Shown one piece after another: positions 32,225 through 42,464 of a stretch of DNA of 64,000 bases. The stretch is from Steromphala cineraria (taxonomy: Eukaryota > Mollusca > Gastropoda > Trochida > Trochidae). The stretch's first letter is position 1. Each line of letters opens with the position of its first letter. The notes beneath the pieces are model-generated. The model saw nothing but the letters and a program-made list of their open reading frames with translations. It did no database searches and was not told the origin of the DNA. A program made the translations under genes and the position numbers. The DNA is taken from the NCBI GenBank assembly GCA_916613615.1, contig OU744735.1:45722468-45786467 (forward strand), in the 5' to 3' direction.

Positions 32225-32570
32225 CTTCTCGCGGGGTCGGGCGCTTCCTAGCGCTTGCTTCGGGCAAGCGTCTCGCTGGGTTGTGCGCCTGGTCGCCTTC
32301 GCGCTTGGGCGCCTGGCAGCCTGGACGCTCAAGCGCTGTGAGTTAGGACGCTCGTGCGCTTGTGCGCTTGTGCGCTTGAGCGCTTGGGTGCTGCCTCGCT
32401 TGCGTGCCTCTCGCTCTTAACTCAGGGGAGCTTCCCGCCATGGGTAGCGCCTGAGTAGAGAGACGACTGACACGTGCCGCCGGATAGCGCTTGACGCTCG
32501 GGACTCAGGAAGCAAGCGGACTAGTGCGCTTGCGCTTGGACAGGCGCCTGACGCCTCAGGCGCCGATTGA
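32225..32570. repeat. GCGCTTG-rich low-complexity leader
   Basis: Irregular repeats of GCGCTTG and its variants (clearest at 32,355-32,392) lie in the leader between the terminal repeat and gag. Confidence 0.7.
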
Positions 32571-32767
32571 TCAGTGCGCTCACGCACTGGTTGGACTAGA
32601 GACGAGACGCACCTAGCGTTCTCCTCTCTCACTTGGACTCGGACCGGATCGAGGCGCCTAGGCGTTCTCTCCGTGTCCACGGTAATAGCGGACGGGATCG
32701 AGGCGCGCCAGGCGCTCTCTCCTTGTTCTCTTGACCTTTTACCAGCTTCAGGCTGTCTCACTCCTGG

Positions 32768-33600
32768 ATGGCCTTGGTCCCCTGCGACTCGGCGTCTCCG
32801 TACGCGGGCTTCTGCGGGCGGTGCGGATCTCGCAAATCGGCGAGCTATGACTCCCACGTGGTCTGCCGCCTCTGCAGGAACACATGCCCGGAGGAGAATC
32901 GTTGCGTCGAGTGCGAGGGACTCACACGGGAGCAACACAAGCGCTATCGCGCAGCCATCAGGAAAAGTGAGCTCCAACAGCGCAGGGGCAGGAAACCCAA
33001 CCCAGGCTCGACCTCCACCGCAGGCGCGGCTGGGGCGTCACCGGAGCGCACGGACGTTATCATTTCCGAGGACGCTGGGGAGTTCGACGAACCCTCCTCT
33101 CTGGTGTCGGACGTGGGGTCCTTGCGCTCGGACAGGTCCTTACGAGACCCTATGCCGATGGGACGCTTGTCTGACCTCTCCCCAGCGCGGGGTTCGTCCC
33201 CCGAGGGGCGCACACACTTGCCGGCGGGGGTCGCTACGACTTCAATGCCGGCCCCTCTCCCAAAAGGACCCCCAAGAAGCAGCGTGGCAAAGGTCGCGCT
33301 TTTGGTGACACTCCCAAGAAGCGATGACTTCTGGGAGTCTCCGCGCCTGCCGACAGCAGTAGTGTCGGACAAGGATGGGCCAGTGGGAGGCCGTCTTTCC
33401 AGCTTTGCGGCCAACTGGACAGTTGGAACTGGACGAGTATGTCTGTCAGATCCTGGAGCGCGGGTTTCGTATACCCGTTCACACCCGCCCCCCGCTAACT
33501 TGTTCGCCAGTGGAGCGACTGCTAGAGCCGGAACGGCTGGCGCGTACGTTGGAACAAGTGGAGATCCTGATCTCCAAGGAGGCGGTGATCTGACACCAGG
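32768..33600 (+). pseudogene. DIRS gag-like ORF with zinc-finger-like cysteines
   Basis: ATG at 32,768 opens a frame with a CGRCG ... CRLCRNTC ... CVEC cluster of paired cysteines in the first 50 codons, then a basic stretch and a Ser/Pro-rich segment. DIRS gag proteins are poorly conserved, and position before RT is the main support. The frame stays open into the RT region, but its homology-bearing part ends near GGRLSSFAANW (about 33,415). From there the RT upstream region is in another frame. Confidence 0.7.
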
Positions 33601-34400
33601 CTTTTACTCTCCGGTATTCGTGAGACCGAAGAAGGCTCTTGACCGTGCGGTCTATCATGCGGTTGTTACAACCATACAAGCACATGGTGTCGTTGGATCT
33701 CCAGGACGCGTACTTGCACATCCCAATCTGCCCCGCGGATCGCAAGTATCTCCGATTCGTCCTGGCAGGTTGCCACTTCCAGTGGAACGTGTTACCATTC
33801 GGAATCTCGACGGCACCATGGCTGTTCACCCGAGTGACCCAGCCCATCGTCCAGCTCTTACACAAGCACGACATTCAATTTGCGATGTATCTGGACGACG
33901 GGTTCGGGAGCCACTGCTCCCCGTCAGTTCTTTCCAGGCAAAGAGACTTCGTAATTGCTCTGTTCAGACGCCTGGGTTGGCTAGTCAACCTGGACAAATC
34001 GGACCTAGTACTGACGACGTCACTCGTCTTCCTAGGCGTCTTGTTGGACACGACCCAGGACAAAGCCTTTGTCACGGAAGAGCGGATGGGGCGCTACAAG
34101 GAACTCCTAGCGCAGGCGTGTCGCGAGCCTCTCACGCTCCGACAGTGGCAACGTCTCCTAGGGTTCTTGACCTCAGCTCAAGACTATACGAAGAGGGGGA
34201 GACTCCATCTCAGACCTCTTCAGATCGTACTAAACGAGCATGTTCGAGAGGAGTCCTGCGGCCATCTCATCAGGATGCCACAGGACCTCACACACCACCT
34301 CGAATGGTGGCAGGACGGAAACAATGTTCTGGCGGGGGTACCCCTCCGGCAACCCCCCGCCAGGAGCCAACTGTACGTGGACGCCTCCACACCAGGTTTT
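33420..34400 (+). pseudogene. DIRS reverse transcriptase, frame-broken
   Basis: The RT core is clear: LDLQDAYLHIPI, KYLRFVLAG, LPFGISTAPWLFT, then MYLDDG with the catalytic YLDD near 33,890, and LGVLLD. The upstream part (ELDEYVCQILERGFRIP ... LISKEAVI) is in the same frame but stops at 33,596. The next motif, GFYSPVFVRPKK, is one frame off, and the RPV...LN segment expected after PKK is missing (about 25 codons). At about 34,400 an extra G in a GGG run shifts the RNase H part to another frame. No active enzyme can come from this copy. Confidence 0.9.
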
Positions 34401-35172
34401 GGGCGCTCATCTGGGGACAGACCAAACGGCGGGCGTGTGGTCTCCGACACAGGGGAGACGTCACGTCAACCTGTTGGAGTTAGACGCCATACGTCTTGCG
34501 ATCAATCACTGGTCAAACCAGCTGAAGGATCATGTGCTGTGCGTGCACACGGACAGCTCCACAGCGGCCTGGTCGATCAACAAGCAGGGATCGACCAAGG
34601 CGGGATCGCTGTTACAACTGGTGATAGAGCTATTTCGCCTGATGGACAACCTCAATATCTCAATCAGAGCGGTGCACATCCCGGGAGCAAAGAACGTCCT
34701 AGCAGACGCTCTCTCTCGCCCGGACAAACCTACATCCACGGAGTGGATGTTGCACCCTCGAGTGTTCGAGGCGATTTGTCTCCAGTTCGGGAGGCCGCAT
34801 GTCGACCTCTTTGCGACACGGCTCAATCACCAGTTGCCGATATACGTGTCGCCGGTACCCGACCCCCTTGCATTGGGATTAGACGCTCTCTCGTTAGGGT
34901 GGGAGGGGATGGACGCTTACGCTTTTCCCCCCCCTGCCATCCTGACACAGGTAGTGGCCAAGGTCCGGGAGACCAAGGTCCTGAAACTCCTCCTGGTTGC
35001 GCCGAAGTGGCCAGCGAGACCATGGTATGTGCCCCTCAGAAGGCTCTGCGCTCAGGAGCCGGTCCCCCTACCGCTCAGGTGGGACCTTCTCAGGAGCAAC
35101 CCGAGCAAACGAGTGCACGAGAACCCCCAGGTCCTCCATCTGCACGTTTGGGTTGTCTCCAAGATGGGTTGA
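34360..35172 (+). pseudogene. DIRS RNase H and methyltransferase-like region
   Basis: YVDAST (first Asp, still in the RT frame) is followed, after the shift, by NLLELDAI, HTDSSTAAW and NVLADALSR, which supply the D-E-D-D residues of RNase H. Further on DAYAFPPPAIL and LLLVAPKWPARPWY are typical of the Dam-methyltransferase-like domain found in DIRS polyproteins. The frame ends in a stop at 35,172, overlapping the recombinase frame by about 150 bases. Confidence 0.88.
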
Positions 35173-36242
35173 GGAGCGCGGGGTTTTCAGAGGCGGTAGC
35201 CAACACAGTGGCAACCTCACAGCGGTCATCCACACGCAAGCTGTATGATTTCCAATGGGCTTCCTTTATGGCATTTTGCAAGGAGAAAGGATTTGATGTG
35301 CAGGCAGTGACGGTACCTCAGGTCGCTGAGTACCTGGTCCACCTGCGCACAGCGAGGGGGCTCAAAGCCTCCTCCATCAACACGAACCTCGCAGCCATAA
35401 TGTCCGTCCTTCGGAAGAAGGACCCCGGTCTGGACATTTCCATTCTAAAGGAACTCATTAGGACATACAGGAACGTGGATGGCCGCCACAAGCTAAGACC
35501 ACCAGAGTGGGATCTGGCGATAGTGTTAAATCACCTCAAATCTGAGCACTATGAGCCGCTGACGGACACGACGCTGCTGCGTCTCACCATCAAGACTTGC
35601 TTTTTGGTTGCAATGGGGTCAGCGGCCAGGGTATCAGAACTGCACGCGTTGCAAGCTGATTTGCTCAGGTTTGAGGTGAGAGATGGAGGGTCAGCGACCT
35701 TGGGTCTGGCGCCAGACTTCCTGTGCAAGAACCAAGGCGCTGACGAACGCGGGAGGACCTTCACACTGCCATCAATCTCCCCGTCCATCGAGCCGACGGA
35801 CGAGCAGGAACGTCTCCTCTGTCCAGTGCGCGCTCTACGCATCTACGTGGAGAAGACACGGACATTGAGGCAAGGGAGGCGCAGACTCTTTCTGCCCCAT
35901 TCCCAAACGAGTTCGAAGGAGATTGACAAGAGGCAGTTGGGGGTCTACCTCAGGTCGGCGGTAATAGACGCCTACAAGGCGGCAGGATTACCGGCACCGG
36001 CGCGGACCAACCCGCATGAAATTCGGGCCATCTCGGCGACAATGGCCCTTCATAGCAATTTGTCAGTGGCGGACATCATGGCCGGCTGCTTCTGGAAGTC
36101 GGGCTTGGTGTTCGCCAACCACTACCTGCGCGATGTCTCCACGGAGGACCTGGAGGGCGTAGCCCGTCTAGGGGCGCAGGTGTTTGCTCAGCAGCGGACC
36201 ACGGGTGCTCCTACTAGCAGGGGGCGCAACCCGCCACGTTGA
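35024..36242 (+). pseudogene. DIRS tyrosine recombinase
   Basis: An uninterrupted frame of about 400 codons from a possible ATG at about 35,024. The N-terminal SAM-like part includes RKLYDFQWASFMAFC and ASSINTNLAAI. The catalytic part has GSAARVSEL (first Arg), HEIRA (His and second Arg) and FANHYLRD (nucleophilic Tyr). This gene itself looks intact, so its recombinase activity may survive although the element as a whole is broken; it is labelled pseudogene because its parent element is. Phage-integrase-type recombinases with this order are specific to DIRS/Ngaro/PAT elements. Confidence 0.9.
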
Positions 36243-36470
36243 TGTCGCCCCACTCTTGGAGGCGGACATCCCAACACATGTCAATAAAAGTTATCAATTA
36301 ACGGTTTACAGTGTTTTGTGGTGTTTTAACTACGGGTCGTCGACCTTGAGAGGTCAGACAAAACGCCGATTAGAACGGTCGCTCGCTAGGTCGCCGATCC
36401 TCAGATCAATCTTGGGAGTTATCGCTGAACGCGACGAATCCGGCCCACCACCTACAGTGGTATCAGGCTA

Positions 36471-36555
36471 AGGTCACTTGTCGGAGGTTAGTAACTAAAT
36501 AATAGTACGTTTTTGATTAAACGTCATTATTTTTACTTACCGTAGACAAGTGACC
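36471..36555. repeat. DIRS internal complementary region
   Basis: AGGTCACTTGTCGGAGGTTAG is the complement of the left terminus; TTTTTACTTACCGTAGACAAG is the complement of the right terminus (near 36,765-36,800). They are fused through TAATAGTACGTTTTTGA. Confidence 0.9.
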
Positions 36556-36612
36556 GTCGTCACTCCCGCCCGCCTCCCCTCTTACGCATCCGTCGTTAAG
36601 TTGGGACTCCTA

Positions 36613-36818
36613 GGTAATGTGAATGAATCTAATTGGATGACAGGTCACGCCACCTAGTGGACTAGTGACGGGCAGATAACTCCGATTGTTCTGGGTAATG
36701 ATGTTTCATTACATCTGTGGGAATGAGTCGATTACATGCTATATGGCTAACAGGCTAAGGTCACTTGTCTACGGTAAGTAAAAATAATGACGTTTAATCA
36801 AAAACGTACTATTATTTA
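36613..36818. repeat. DIRS right inverted terminal repeat
   Basis: Inverted copy of 31,728-31,905, extended by about 40 bases (TACGGTAAGTAAAAATAATGA ...) that occur only at this end and in the internal complementary region. Confidence 0.9.
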
Positions 36819-36834
36819 ACGTACTATACCGTCT

Positions 36835-37580
36835 CCGACTCACCGTAGCCCATTGATTGCCTATCAATTATCTCTCGACCCATAACAAAGAAACACGGTT
36901 ACCTGCATATCCCCGCCGCGCCACCTATGGTCACGTGACCAAAACCTCATTCCAACTTCCTGTCGCTCAGTGATCGGTTGTGTCTCTGAGCTCTCTCGAA
37001 GTTATCTTTCCTTGTCTAAGTAATTAAGTTTGTAGACCTTTTTTCTCGATCCTTGTGAGTAAGAGTATCTTCTCTTACCTCCAGATCTCCTTCCAATTTG
37101 CCACATTTGGAGGTTATTGTTGTTGGGTTTTCTGCCTGTGGGACAGGCAGGCTACTCAGTATCGCGCGACCCTGCTCGGGTTGTGCCGCTTGGGTTGCAC
37201 GTGCGGCTCAAGCTTCTCGGTTAAGTAGGTCACGCCTCCGGGTGTCTGACCTTTGACCTCCGGCTTCGTGTGTGGGACGTGTGCAAGCAGTGTCAGCTTG
37301 GCCGTTCGCTCCGCTGGGGTGAGTGGATCGTCACGTGCTCCGCCTGGGTACGCGTTTGCCCCGCTTCACTCCGCTTGGTCAGTCTGGCGAGTGACGGACG
37401 GGAGTGACTGATCAGTCATCTGTCTTTGCACGCGTTGGCTTCGCTTCACTTTGCCTTGGTCCGTCTGGTGAGTGACGGACGGGAGTGACTGCTCCGTCCT
37501 CCGTCTTGGTACGCGTTTGCCTCGCTTCACTCCGCCTTCGTTCGTCTGGCGAGTGGCGGACGGGAGTGACTGGTAAATGG
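36835..37580 (+). repeat. Possible second DIRS-like 5' remnant with 81-bp tandem repeats
   Basis: GC-rich sequence directly right of the DIRS element. It has CGCCACCTATGGTCACGTGACC (compare CCACTAGGTGGCGTGACC in the DIRS terminus) and then a leader-like stretch. Three 81-bp repeats follow at 37,330-37,580, marked by GACGGGAGTGACT at 37,397, 37,478 and 37,559. No ORF. The DIRS relationship is inferred from position and composition only. Confidence 0.4.
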
Positions 37581-37609
37581 CTCATTAAAATGTTTGATAT
37601 AGCTCACCT

Positions 37610-38150
37610 TTTCGGATGGGGCGCTTTGCCCCAAACTACGGGGCAAAGTGCAACGCCTTTATCGATATACATTTTCCTAAATACATCCATGTGCGGGAGG
37701 TAAACAAAGCAGGTGCCATACAATAGTCTGTCTAATGGGAATTACAAATATGCTACAAGTTGCATTCTTAACATGTTAATGTGCCCAGAAAACACACTTA
37801 TATGTTAGGGGACGCGCTTTGCCCTGGTCTTACCTAAAGGTGTTAGATACCCTTTTTCAGATAGGTGAAGAGCTTGGTTATTCTGCTACAGAATTAACAT
37901 CTTTGTAGAACATGAGCGTGCGAAATGGAGAGAGGGTAATAAACGTTAAAAGCAGTTTGAGATAGAAGAGAAGCGAATTGAGTTTGAACAGTTCAAAATA
38001 AAACAGGATAAGCGAGTCAAAGAGAGAAAAGAGAGAGCTGAAGCTAGAGCTCATCTGAAAGAGATGATAGAGTATCGCATAGCTTTCAAAATGTCAACTA
38101 ATAGGGGAGACAAGGGCAAATCGGCCGTCGGGGCAAAGTCACCACGCGTC
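37610..38150 (+). pseudogene. Coiled-coil fragment and GGGGCAAAG element pieces
   Basis: Around 37,955-38,100 the plus strand reads a highly charged helix (FEIEEKRIEFEQFKIKQ ... ERKERAEARAHLKEMIEY) without start or stop context, probably a decayed transposon protein. It is bounded by GGGGCGCTTTGCCCC (37,618), TTAGGGGACGCGCTTTGCCC (37,806) and TAGGGGAGACAAGGGC (38,102), which look like ends of a GGGGCAAA-type element related to 13,149-14,077. Confidence 0.35.
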
Positions 38151-39219
38151 AAGGTATAAAATGATCCATCCCCCGTTGCGAAAACAAAACCTTAGTTACC
38201 CCCCTTTGATATTTTTCATCACGCGAAAAGTGAAATGAACCAACCGAAGTAAATAGAAAACAATAATTTTCATGTGACAATATTATCGAATCTTATTGTA
38301 TTCGTTGAACATGATATTTCTCTTCAGAAATGAAAAACATTTGTGTTCCGTGTCCTTCAGCCATATTTACATAAGTTCAAATTTCTCAGGTAAAATTGAT
38401 CTTCAACACCTTCCTTTCCAAATTGTATTATTGCTTGGTGCCCCAAAGGGCACCAAGTATTATGATTTGATTCTCCTAAAACTTTTCTGAATTCTCTCTA
38501 TATTACTCTTGATATTTTCAAAGGGAAGCCGCGCCAATTACATGTGTTGTATCCAAATCAAAAGATCAATGAACAGAGCTGAAGCAAAAAATGCATTACG
38601 TCACCATGTGGGTAATACAAAATATTTGGCACATTAAACTGTGGAATATGATTTCGCTTTAAATGTCATGTTAAAAGAGAAACAATATTGTCTATTAAAG
38701 ACGCTGATAAACGTTAACAGATTCAATCAAAAACATCTTCATTTGATGAAGAGGCTGCATTTGTTCCAGATAAGAGCATTATTTCGCATTCAATAATCGC
38801 AGAATCCACTTTTTTATAACCCACGCGATTTAATTTCACGCTGGGCTCGCCTGACGATTTAAAAGTAATGTTTGTGTAAGAACGATGGTGACATCGAAAA
38901 AAGACTTATGTTTACTAATAGGTAGATCACTTTTTTTATATATATATTTACGACCACGTGACAAGTCATACTTAACGATGTCACTAAATGTTTACGTTGA
39001 AAACATGTATTTATTATCAGAGCTACTGAAATTGACTCGTGCTATATTAAGAATATGACCTACATCGCTGGTTCCATACGGTTACTATAAGGCCGCGGCT
39101 TAGCTCAGCGGAGCTTGGTTGAAATCCCGTCAGATCATCGGAAAGTATTTTGTTTATTATCTGTAATACTACAGTTAATAATTAACCAGCATGACAAGGA
39201 AATATGGTTTTGGCAGTAC
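38151..39219. other. Unassigned spacer
   Basis: No gene recognised. GGCTTAGCTCAGCGG with a following GGTTGAAATCC at 39,098-39,129 mimics tRNA promoter boxes, but they are too close together. Confidence 0.35.
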
Positions 39220-39500
39220 GTTTTGCACAATTTCCTGTCATTGTCAACGCTACATGGCAACCCATGCAGTGCTTTTACTTCAAGTAACAACATCACAATG
39301 CCATAACATCATAAACTGTCACTGTCACATCATGCACTGTCTTGAAAATCTAGTGTTGTTGTGTTCAGAGATTTACATATTTTCTCTGAGATCTCAAAAA
39401 GAGTGAATTTGAATGATAAATAGAATATCACCCTCGTGTGTTTTGATTTGAAATATACCAACAATCGTTGATGAATGTAAAAAAGATTCATAACTTTCAG
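39220..39500. repeat. Degenerate relative of the 28,755-29,070 block
   Basis: Shares ACATCACAATGCCATAACATCATAAAC and GATAAATAGAAT(A/C)TCACCCTCGTGTGTTTTGAT with 28,755-29,070, but the right foldback arm is lost and the TGACGTCA sites have decayed to CATCA. Confidence 0.5.
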
Positions 39501-40015
39501 CAATTCGTGTTGATAGAAATTAATTTTGTGAAATTAACTTTGAGTAATACTCGTGTTAATATTACTGCTGTTATCCAGTGTTGTATATATTATCACCCAA
39601 TTTGTTCGACAAATCACAATCTCCTTCATCTGCCTATGTGGCACCAAGCATGCCTTTTTAAAGGCTTTTCTTGTTTCATCTAAAAATACGATTCTTAACA
39701 TGTAAATGTGTCCAGAAAACACACATTCATTTCTTTTCTTTTCATGTTTTTAAACAAATTTATCATTTTTAAAAATGCATTCTTATTGAGCTGTAGGATA
39801 AAAATGTCAATGTAAAATTCAAAATAGATATTATTATTTTATCATGAAAAAAAATGAGTAATTAAACTCAGCCAGCGTAACTACTGTGATATTTATGTGA
39901 TTGGTGTCGCTTACTATCAATTTGATGTTAGATTTGAGCGACTATTTAGTAAAAAAGTTTTTACACGCCCGTGTAAGATACCGCAGTGTAATATTTATAC
40001 GGCAATGTTAAACTA
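39501..40015. other. Unassigned spacer
   Basis: AT-rich; nothing recognised. Confidence 0.4.
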
Positions 40016-40240
40016 GTGTAATATCACAATGCAAGAATGACGTCACAGAAGTGAACTGTTGTGACGTCACAATGGGTGCCGAGTCGCGGAACTGTTAGTT
40101 CCAGCACATTTTCGGCGAGTTTGCGTGATTTTGAGGGCAAGTAATAAAGAGAATACTAAACTTCGCTTTCGCTCGTTTTATACAAAATCATTAACTCGTT
40201 TAATAAAAATAGTATTAAATGGAAGGTCGTTTAGTATCCT
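40016..40240. repeat. TGACGTCA pair and small foldback
   Basis: Two TGACGTCA sites at about 40,038 and 40,067 are followed by GAGAATACTAAAC...CGTTTAGTATCCTC, an imperfect foldback at 40,150-40,238. Confidence 0.5.
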
Positions 40241-40261
40241 CTATAATCAACATTTATCCTA

Positions 40262-40605
40262 TGACCATTTTCTCCCCACGGACAGGCAGATCAAGTCATG
40301 AAATGTTGATACAGCCTCTGTAATATTAAGCCGACTTTGTGAGATAGAATTGGAGATGCCTGATTGGAGGCAATTATAGTTAGTTGTGCGATTAGCGACG
40401 CTGTTCTAACATCACCGTTTTGGCTAACGAATCATGGCAAAGGCATTGTGATTTGATTGTTGTCATTTGATAAAGAAACTCAAATGGATTGTGGTGCACT
40501 TTTCTTCGGCCAGGGGAAACTGTCGGAACCCACGGATTTTGGCGTAATAGAACAGGTTGTATCAACATTTCATGACTTGATCTGCCTCTGTGGGGAGAGG
40601 ATGAA
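40262..40605. mobile_element. Foldback element sharing arms with 1,215-3,895
   Basis: GGCAGATCAAGTCATGAAATGTTGATACA near 40,285 pairs with its reverse complement at about 40,557-40,585. Both sides continue into CTCCCCACAG-type ends. The right side (GGAACCCACGGATTTTGGCGTAATAGAAC) matches 3,820-3,850, so the two elements are one family. Confidence 0.7.
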
Positions 40606-41054
40606 CTATGACACAATGTCTTGAAAGGATCATCTATCGCCTAGAGATAGGTTTTTGAAGTATTTGATAGAGTTCTTGTTAATGCTCTAATTATAAACAA
40701 TATAACAATATAACATTATCACCTGTAAGTATTTTGGGATACACGTGTAGATCTATAAACAATATGTGTCAAAAATATAATAACATAATCCTGTCTAAGT
40801 AGAATGTATCTTTTGCTATGATAAATGACACGTGTCGCTATAGCGTCTCAAGAAAACCTACCTTGCTATGTCACCATTTCTATCCAAGCGACAGATTGCT
40901 ATTACATAGTTATCAATATTATCGAGCCCCTCAGCTGACATTCTGAAGCATGTTTGATTTTCCGAAAAGCGTTCTCGAAATGTATTGACTTCATGAATGC
41001 GTTCATTATTTTCCAGTGGTAGGTGAGAATGTTATGGTTAAATTTAAAAATAGA
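40606..41054. other. Unassigned spacer
   Basis: Nothing recognised. Confidence 0.4.
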
Positions 41055-42432
41055 GCCATTGGCTCTGTAGCTCATCAGGCATCATATAAAGTTTGCTTTA
41101 TACAGGCAAGATGAGCTAAAAATGAAACTGATGTTACCTATTGCAAGAAAACCTATAAACAAATTACAAAACAAATGTAACGATTTCGGAATGAATTTCC
41201 TTACCCAAATGATTTATTATTATTCAACACTTTCTAGATCGCCAATATCAGACAGTGAAAGAAGTCCACACTAAAATATCCAAGGAGAAATAAATTTGCC
41301 ATAGACTGTCATCTAATGGAGAAAAATAGGTTTTTAAGATTGTGACTCCTGTGACCCTATTTGGGGTCATGGGATCACAAAACCTACAGTTTAGAATCCC
41401 AATTGGCCAAGGAGTCTACATGCAGTCTTTCGGCTCAATAGACCTTTAGGAGCTAAAGATGATGAGGAAAATAAGTTTTTAAGGTTGTGATCCCTGTGAC
41501 CCTATTTGGGGTCATGGGGTCACGAAATCTACAATTAAGAATCCCCATTGGCCAAGGAGTCTGCACATATAATTTAGGCTCTCTAGACCTTTTGGAACTG
41601 GAGAAGAAGAAGAAAATAGGTTTTTAAGGTTGTGACCCCTGTGACCCTATTTGGGGTCACAGGTTCACCAAAGTTACAAATAAGAATCCCCATTGTCCAA
41701 GGAGTCTGCACATATCACTTTCAACTCTATAGTCCTTTTGGAACTGGAGAAGAAGATGAAAATAGGTTTTTAAGGTTGTGAACCCTGTGACCCTATTTGG
41801 GGTCATGGGGTCACGAAATCTACAATTTAGAATCCCCATTGGCCAAGGAGTCTGCACATATAATTTAGGCTCTCTAGACCTTTTGGAACTGGAGAAGAAG
41901 ATGAAAATAGGTTTTTAAGGTTGTGACCCCTGTAACCCTATTTGGGGTCACAGGTTCACCAAAGTTACAAATTCGAATCCCCATTGTCCAAGGAGTCTGC
42001 ACATATCACTTTCAACTCTCTAGTCCTTTTAGAACTGGAGAAGAAGATGAAAATAGGTTTTTAAGGTTGTGACCCCTGTGACCCTATTTGGGGTCATGGG
42101 GTCACGAAATCTACAATTTAGAATCCCCATTGGCCAAGGAGTCTGCACATATCGTTTTTAACTCTCTAGTCCTTTTAGAACTGGAGAAGAAGATGAAAAT
42201 AGGTTTTTAAGGTTGTGACCCCTGTAACCCTATTTGGGGTCACAGGGTCACCAAAGTTACAAATTAGAATCTCCATATGCTAAGGTACACAAAATTTCAG
42301 CTCTCTAATGTGTATGGTTCATGAGGAGAAGTCGAAAGTGTCAAAAGTTTACGGACGACGGACGGACGGACGCCGGACGACGGACCATGCTATAAGCCCA
42401 TCTGGACTTTCAGTCCTGATGAGCTAAAAATA
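41055..42432 (+). repeat. Family A tandem-unit element, seven units
   Basis: TAGCTCATCAGGCATC at the left and GTCCTGATGAGCTA at the right are inverted ends. Between them the unit AATAGGTTTTTAAGGTTGTGA...GGGGTCA...GGAGTCTGCACATAT...GGAGAAGA repeats with anchors at 41,331, 41,476, 41,621, 41,767, 41,912, 42,058 and 42,204, a period of 145-146 bp. Near the right end is GGACGGACGGACGCCGGACG. Confidence 0.9.
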
Positions 42433-42464
42433 GGAATAAAATACTGAACATTAATTAGCAGCCC

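Larger units (their letters stand above)
31728..36818 (+). mobile_element. DIRS1-type tyrosine-recombinase retrotransposon, near full length
   Basis: About 5.1 kb, far more GC-rich than its surroundings. Left and right terminal repeats are inverted copies of one another (31,728-31,905 and 36,613-36,815). An internal complementary region at 36,471-36,555 joins the complement of the extreme left end to the complement of the extreme right end, the arrangement used by DIRS elements to rebuild their termini from a circular intermediate. Between them run gag-like, RT, RNase H/methyltransferase-like and tyrosine recombinase sequences. No target duplication is seen, as expected for recombinase integration; TATTATTTA is shared at both outer junctions. 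Several frame breaks make it non-autonomous. Confidence 0.93.

Noticed and set aside
31914..32570. Genes in the GC-rich DIRS leader
   Set aside because: Frames on both strands overlap and follow GCGCTTG/CTCT low complexity; no conserved motif.
33639..36242. One continuous 867-codon DIRS polyprotein
   Set aside because: The frame is open throughout, but between about 34,400 and 35,020 it does not encode the RNase H/methyltransferase homology, which is in another frame. Treated as RT and recombinase parts separately.
39093..39130. tRNA-like A and B boxes
   Set aside because: The boxes are separated by only about 12 bases and no cloverleaf can form.
41055..42432. CRISPR-like array from regular repeats
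   Set aside because: Units are about 145 bp and similar along their whole length, with no short repeat plus unique spacer pattern; the genome is eukaryotic.
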